A stretch of 26,456 nt of DNA from CAZEHJ01 sp964512485 (GTDB lineage: Bacteria; Bacteroidota; Rhodothermia; Rhodothermales; UBA10348): the NCBI GenBank assembly GCA_964512485.1, contig CAZEHJ010000053.1, positions 1 through 26,456 of the forward strand. The letters run 5' to 3'. Shown here piece after piece: positions 22,687 through 26,456 of this stretch (position 1 is the stretch's first letter; each line of letters starts with the position of its first letter). The translations under genes were made by a program, and so were the position numbers. The notes beneath the pieces are model-generated. The model worked only from the letters and a program-made list of their open reading frames with translations. It was not told where the DNA came from and searched no databases.

Positions 22687-25239
22687 TTACTGCCCGACCA
22701 TGAAGACGGCATTCGCAAAAAGCATGTGCCCGGAGCGCCAGAATCCGCGGAACAGAGGATCGTCCAGCAAATAGACGACTGACCCGCTTTGCATCGACTG
22801 CGCGCCGAATGAAAGCGATCCTTCTGTCCTCTTTTCAGCTTTGTATCCAGTGTGGCCGCTTACGCGCCCGCCCTCTTCGATGATACCGACATTCCAGTCT
22901 GAACTTCCGGTCATGATTTCTGGATGGTCGCTTCGGCGGCGGAGAACGAACGAGTAATCCGAAAACCCGAACCCAAGGGGATGGGAATTGTCGACACTCA
23001 CCCGATAAATCGCGCCCGGGTTTGAATCCGGTGCTCGATCCCGGTTTCTGTCTTCGTATCGTTTTCTCCTGGCCGTGGCTGTAGCCGTACTGTCCGCTGT
23101 TTTTTCAGCCTCCTTATCCGAGATCGAAAAACCGGACTTGCCACTGAACCACGACGATACTCCCCCCATAGCAATCAGCTTACCCCCGGAGCGTATCCAG
23201 CTTGTCAGCCTTCCAAGCTGTTGCTCGTTGAGCCAGCTCATCTGTTGCCTAACACCAGACTTCGAGTATGATGTTGAAGGAAGAACAATCACGTCATAGT
23301 CTTCCAGGTCAAGCGAGGAGAAATTGTCGGCAGAAAATCGTGTTACCGGGTATTCGAAAACGTTGTCGAACATGTGCCACACTTCTCCGACACCATATGA
23401 GCCTATCGGGCTGCCAAATGGAATGGCAACGCGAGGCGGTTTGATGAACCGGACATCGTTCGAACCAAGATCAAATCCTGCATCAACAAATCCGGTAGCC
23501 AGACCCGTGGACGTCTGCCCGTACTTTTTTGCCAGCGAGGCAAGGTCCGAAGAGAAGGATGATCCAAAGCGCTCGTTGTTGCGCCGCGTGACGATGAGAG
23601 AGCCCGGCGCAAATGTCTTCCCGTGTATCGAGAATTCTTTCAGGTTGTAGCGGACAACAAACTTCTTGCGCAGCAAGGCCGACAAAAAGCTTGCATCACC
23701 GGCATCGTCCCATGCAAATACGTAGGCGTACGGATTGTCTGAATGGTTTTCGGACGTCTCTGTTGTCGCGGTCCAATCGCCGTACGCGACAGCTTCCGTC
23801 GAAGCCACCGCGTCCAGATCATAGGCGTAGGGAAGGGCCCAACCGGTGATGTCGTAAGTCAGCGAATCGCTCATGACGACTTCGGGGTCGAATAGCACCC
23901 GGGTCATGACCGCGCGTGGTTGCGACGCCGGAATGACGAGATCACCGGCAGCAATATTCTGTTTTCCGGTTGCAGACGTTCTGTAGTCCATGCCGCTCAC
24001 GCGTCCAGCCTTCGCGGCCGCTCCGTATCGAATTCCCAGTTTGTCCAGATGTGCAATGAGCTCTTCCAGCCTGCTGCCAGCAGAGGAGGCACGGATGACA
24101 TACGATTCGAACTCACCCGGCGGATCCGAAATGGCCCGTTCGAAATAGCTTCCAAACTCGGTCGTCACTCTTTTCTGGTGTTCCGATGCCATCTCAACCG
24201 TGGACAGCCCGGTGGTCGTATGGTGAGTCAATCTATCCAGGAGCGAGAGTGTGTCTCCGACGGCCGTCTGAATTCCCAACCCTGCTCCACCACCACCGGC
24301 TTGCTCATACGTCATGCCAATTGCGCCGTTGAACATGGGATACGAGTCTCCATACCCGGGGTAGAGAATGTCGAACGACTGCTTCGTGAAATACAGCCAC
24401 CCCGCTTCATCGAAGTACTTCGCGTGATTGCGGCCAATGATTTCTTCGAATTCGCGCTGCCATGGTGTGATCTCCTCGTGAACAGGTTCCGCGGCAGGAG
24501 CGAAATAATAAGGGGAATTGTATCCCTGCTCGTGAAAGTCGACATGAACGTGTGGCATCCACTTCTTGTAGAGCTCCATCCTGCTTTTTGACTCCTTCTG
24601 CGTCTGCCAGGCCCAATCCCTGTTCAGATCGAAGTAGTAGTGATTCGTTCGTCCGCCGGGCCATGGTTCGTCGTGTTCAGTGGCGTCGGAATCGGCGTTC
24701 ATTTCTGTTCCGACGACCATGTTGTACCAGTTCGCATAGCGGTCACGCCCGTCCGGATTGATGGCCGGGTCAATGAGCACCACCGTGTTGTCCAGCCAAC
24801 CGGAGGCTTTCTCATTTGTGGGGTCCGTCAACGCGTGCAGCGTTGCCATCGAAGCTTCGGTGCTATTGGACTCATTTCCATGCACGTTGTAAGACAACCA
24901 GACAATGGACAGTGGCTCACCCATCACGTCGCCCTCTTTCAGTCCCGCCAGCTTCAGGTTGTTTTCCCTGATTTCTTCAATCCTGGCCATGTTGGTCGGC
25001 GAAGAGACCACGGCAACCAAGAGCGGGCGGCCTTCGTTGGTCTGACCGTAGCGTATGATTTGAACTCGATCAGAAGCGCTTTCGACATGTTCGAAATAGT
25101 CTGTGACCTGGTGGATGCGCGAAAAACGGGATCCTAACTCATATCCAAGAAATTCCGAAGGCGACTGCAGAGAATCCTGACCTGAAGCCGACACCGTGAA
25201 CAGAGTTGAAAGCAGAAATACGAATAATCCTGAGCGCAT
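22687..25239 (-). CDS. Secreted M14-family zinc carboxypeptidase-like protein
   Basis: From ATG 25239 the protein has 850 residues with a signal peptide (MRSGLFVFLLSTLFTVSASG, cut near residue 20). The frame runs open to an ATG at 25371, but that extension has no signal and overlaps the divergent gene, so I reject it. The M14 zinc site is intact: H120-G-N-E123, then R165 in NPDGRDR, N206-R207 in FDLNRDW, H236 in HVDFHEQGY, and the catalytic Glu E312 in MTYEQAGG. The later part (about 560-830) contains VIVLPSTSYSKSGVRQQMSWLN and SGGKLIAMGGVSSWFSG, like a glutamine-amidotransferase-type fold known at the end of such large M14 proteins. It probably digests peptides outside the cell or in the periplasm. 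No C-terminal sorting domain is evident. The call is strong. Confidence 0.9.
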   Translation of the reverse strand: MRSGLFVFLLSTLFTVSASGQDSLQSPSEFLGYELGSRFSRIHQVTDYFEHVESASDRVQIIRYGQTNEGRPLLVAVVSSPTNMARIEEIRENNLKLAGLKEGDVMGEPLSIVWLSYNVHGNESNSTEASMATLHALTDPTNEKASGWLDNTVVLIDPAINPDGRDRYANWYNMVVGTEMNADSDATEHDEPWPGGRTNHYYFDLNRDWAWQTQKESKSRMELYKKWMPHVHVDFHEQGYNSPYYFAPAAEPVHEEITPWQREFEEIIGRNHAKYFDEAGWLYFTKQSFDILYPGYGDSYPMFNGAIGMTYEQAGGGGAGLGIQTAVGDTLSLLDRLTHHTTTGLSTVEMASEHQKRVTTEFGSYFERAISDPPGEFESYVIRASSAGSRLEELIAHLDKLGIRYGAAAKAGRVSGMDYRTSATGKQNIAAGDLVIPASQPRAVMTRVLFDPEVVMSDSLTYDITGWALPYAYDLDAVASTEAVAYGDWTATTETSENHSDNPYAYVFAWDDAGDASFLSALLRKKFVVRYNLKEFSIHGKTFAPGSLIVTRRNNERFGSSFSSDLASLAKKYGQTSTGLATGFVDAGFDLGSNDVRFIKPPRVAIPFGSPIGSYGVGEVWHMFDNVFEYPVTRFSADNFSSLDLEDYDVIVLPSTSYSKSGVRQQMSWLNEQQLGRLTSWIRSGGKLIAMGGVSSWFSGKSGFSISDKEAEKTADSTATATARRKRYEDRNRDRAPDSNPGAIYRVSVDNSHPLGFGFSDYSFVLRRRSDHPEIMTGSSDWNVGIIEEGGRVSGHTGYKAEKRTEGSLSFGAQSMQSGSVVYLLDDPLFRGFWRSGHMLFANAVFMVGQ

Positions 25240-25365
25240 GACGGAGAACTGGATAGATTGGATTGAATTTAAATGGTAGATTCGGCTCTTCATCGGCGAA
25301 CTCCCACAGGGACGAGAAGGTACTCTCCCGCCACCGGAAGTCGCAATCTCCCTTTCATTCTTCCC

Positions 25366-26456
25366 ATGCATCGATCGGCGCTCCTTTTAGCAATTGTCAT
25401 GTTGGCGGTGGTGTTGGTTTCCGACGGCTCGCGGCCGATGGCTGAGACATCATCCCCAGGAATTCAGGGATTCCCGGATGAGTACGCGCGTTACCACCAC
25501 GGAATCACGGTACCGGAAGGAGAAACTGAATCCGGGTACCAGCTCGGGTATCGATTGAAGGCCATAAACGAATTGTCCATCGCCCGAAAGACTGCAGGCG
25601 CGCTGCTTCCATGGGCTGAACGCGGACCCGGCAACGTCGGGGGCCGAACGAGGAGTATCGTAATTGATGCGAATGACCCTTCGGGAAACACGTGGTTCGC
25701 CGGCTCCGTCGGGGGCGGTATCTGGAGAACCACGGATCAGGGCGTCAACTGGACACCCCTGACCGATGGTCTTCACCGGCTTTCGATTTCATCTATCGCC
25801 CAAGCAGAATCCGACCCGAACATCCTGTACGCCGGCACGGGTGAGGGATTCCCGAATAGCGATGCCGCCATTGGTGACGGCATCCTGAAATCTGTTGATG
25901 GAGGCGATACGTGGAGCGTTCTGACGTCAACTTCCGGGGGCACAGATTTCCTTTTTGTAAATCGCGTCATCGTGTCTCCCCAGAATGAGAACCTGGTCCT
26001 TGCCGCGACGCGGGAAGGAATATTCCGCTCAGGTGACGGAGGCGAGACCTGGCACAAGGTGCTCGAAGCTGAGAGCTTCTCTGGTTTCACCCAGATCATC
26101 GAGGAGCCGGGCGACTTCACCAATCAGTATGCTGTCGAAGAGCGATCAGGTGTTTGGAAATCAACAGATGCGGGACAAACCTGGGCTCTGTCAAATACGG
26201 GGCTGGCAGAAGCAGGGGGTAATGTCAGAATTGAAATGGGCGTCTCGCCCGCAGATCCGTCCAGGTTATTCGCGGTGGTTGAGTCGGGTGCAGGTGCAGA
26301 CCCTGTCTATATTTCTACTGACAGAGGAGAGACCTGGGCGCCGTTCCCGCAAAAACAGGGAGAAACCACCATAGACATCGCGGGCACTCAGGGATGGTAT
26401 GACCTGATGGTCCTTCCACATCCGTTCGATCCGGATGTCGTGTTCATGGGTGGAAT
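25366..26456 (+). CDS. Asp-box (sortilin/Vps10-like beta-propeller) secreted protein, 5' part
   Basis: From ATG 25366 the frame stays open to the right edge, giving at least 363 residues. A signal peptide is present (MHRSALLLAIVMLAVVLVSDG). After a linker come repeats with the Asp-box pattern S/T-x-D-x-G-x-T-W: RTTDQGVNW (121), KSVDGGDTW (175), RSGDGGETW (221), KSTDAGQTW (265) and ISTDRGETW (316), spaced 44-54 residues. The entry segment ERGPGNVGGRT is typical of large secreted propeller proteins of this group. Many of these have a C-terminal type IX sorting domain, which would lie outside this window. The role may be binding or cleaving glycans or proteins; nothing more specific can be said. 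It is divergent from the M14 peptidase gene with 126 bp between starts. Confidence 0.85.
   Translation, partial: MHRSALLLAIVMLAVVLVSDGSRPMAETSSPGIQGFPDEYARYHHGITVPEGETESGYQLGYRLKAINELSIARKTAGALLPWAERGPGNVGGRTRSIVIDANDPSGNTWFAGSVGGGIWRTTDQGVNWTPLTDGLHRLSISSIAQAESDPNILYAGTGEGFPNSDAAIGDGILKSVDGGDTWSVLTSTSGGTDFLFVNRVIVSPQNENLVLAATREGIFRSGDGGETWHKVLEAESFSGFTQIIEEPGDFTNQYAVEERSGVWKSTDAGQTWALSNTGLAEAGGNVRIEMGVSPADPSRLFAVVESGAGADPVYISTDRGETWAPFPQKQGETTIDIAGTQGWYDLMVLPHPFDPDVVFMGG

Noticed and set aside
25240..25371. Longer start for the M14 peptidase
   Set aside because: It adds 44 residues with no signal-peptide character and overlaps the start of the divergent Asp-box gene. ATG 25239 begins a clean signal peptide.

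Overview
The window looks like a chromosomal segment of a moderately GC-rich bacterium of the Bacteroidota / Rhodothermota / Balneolota kind. I infer this from three things. Two promoter candidates match the Bacteroidota-type TAnnTTTG -7 element. An Asp-box (sortilin-like) secreted protein sits opposite a large M14 peptidase. A 3-keto-disaccharide hydrolase fragment, a sugar/cation symporter and a phytanoyl-CoA-dioxygenase-like gene sit together. No rRNA or tRNA is present, so the assignment is soft. There is one scaffold gap of exactly 100 N (21283-21382).

Layout. Positions 1-3299 hold carbohydrate-type genes (3-keto-disaccharide hydrolase fragment, MFS symporter on the minus strand, PhyH-like dioxygenase) and a small acidic secreted protein. 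Positions 3334-7265 hold a membrane GAF histidine kinase (minus) divergent from recJ (plus). Positions 7458-21208 form a sulfur-metabolism island. Its plus-strand half has two half-size YeeE/YedE transporters, a persulfide dioxygenase-rhodanese, an intrinsic terminator, and two SulP permeases overlapping by ATGA. Its minus-strand half reads mobA, soeB/soeC-like, soeA-like, sulfide:quinone oxidoreductase and a TorD-like chaperone. The two halves converge with 15 bp between them at 13545/13561. Positions 21208-26456 hold a 13-bp tandem repeat around the gap, a Nudix hydrolase, a small membrane protein, a secreted M14 metallopeptidase, and the start of an Asp-box protein that runs off the window.

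How the island could work (inference from family knowledge). SQR would oxidise sulfide to persulfide/polysulfide and pass electrons to quinone. The persulfide dioxygenase-rhodanese would turn persulfide into sulfite. A cytoplasm-facing SoeABC-type molybdoenzyme would oxidise sulfite to sulfate, again reducing quinone. MobA would build its bis-MGD cofactor and the TorD-like protein would help insert it. SulP and YeeE/YedE proteins would move sulfate and thiosulfate-type compounds across the membrane.

The two most notable points are these. (1) Nearly the same 19-bp palindromic element (18/19 identical) lies in front of both the YeeE operon and sqr, tying the convergent halves into one probable regulon. 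(2) The apparent soeB-soeC gene fusion looks like two genes joined by a one-base frameshift: the linker's codon usage fits another frame, that frame ends just before a perfect Shine-Dalgarno, and an internal ATG follows at the domain boundary.
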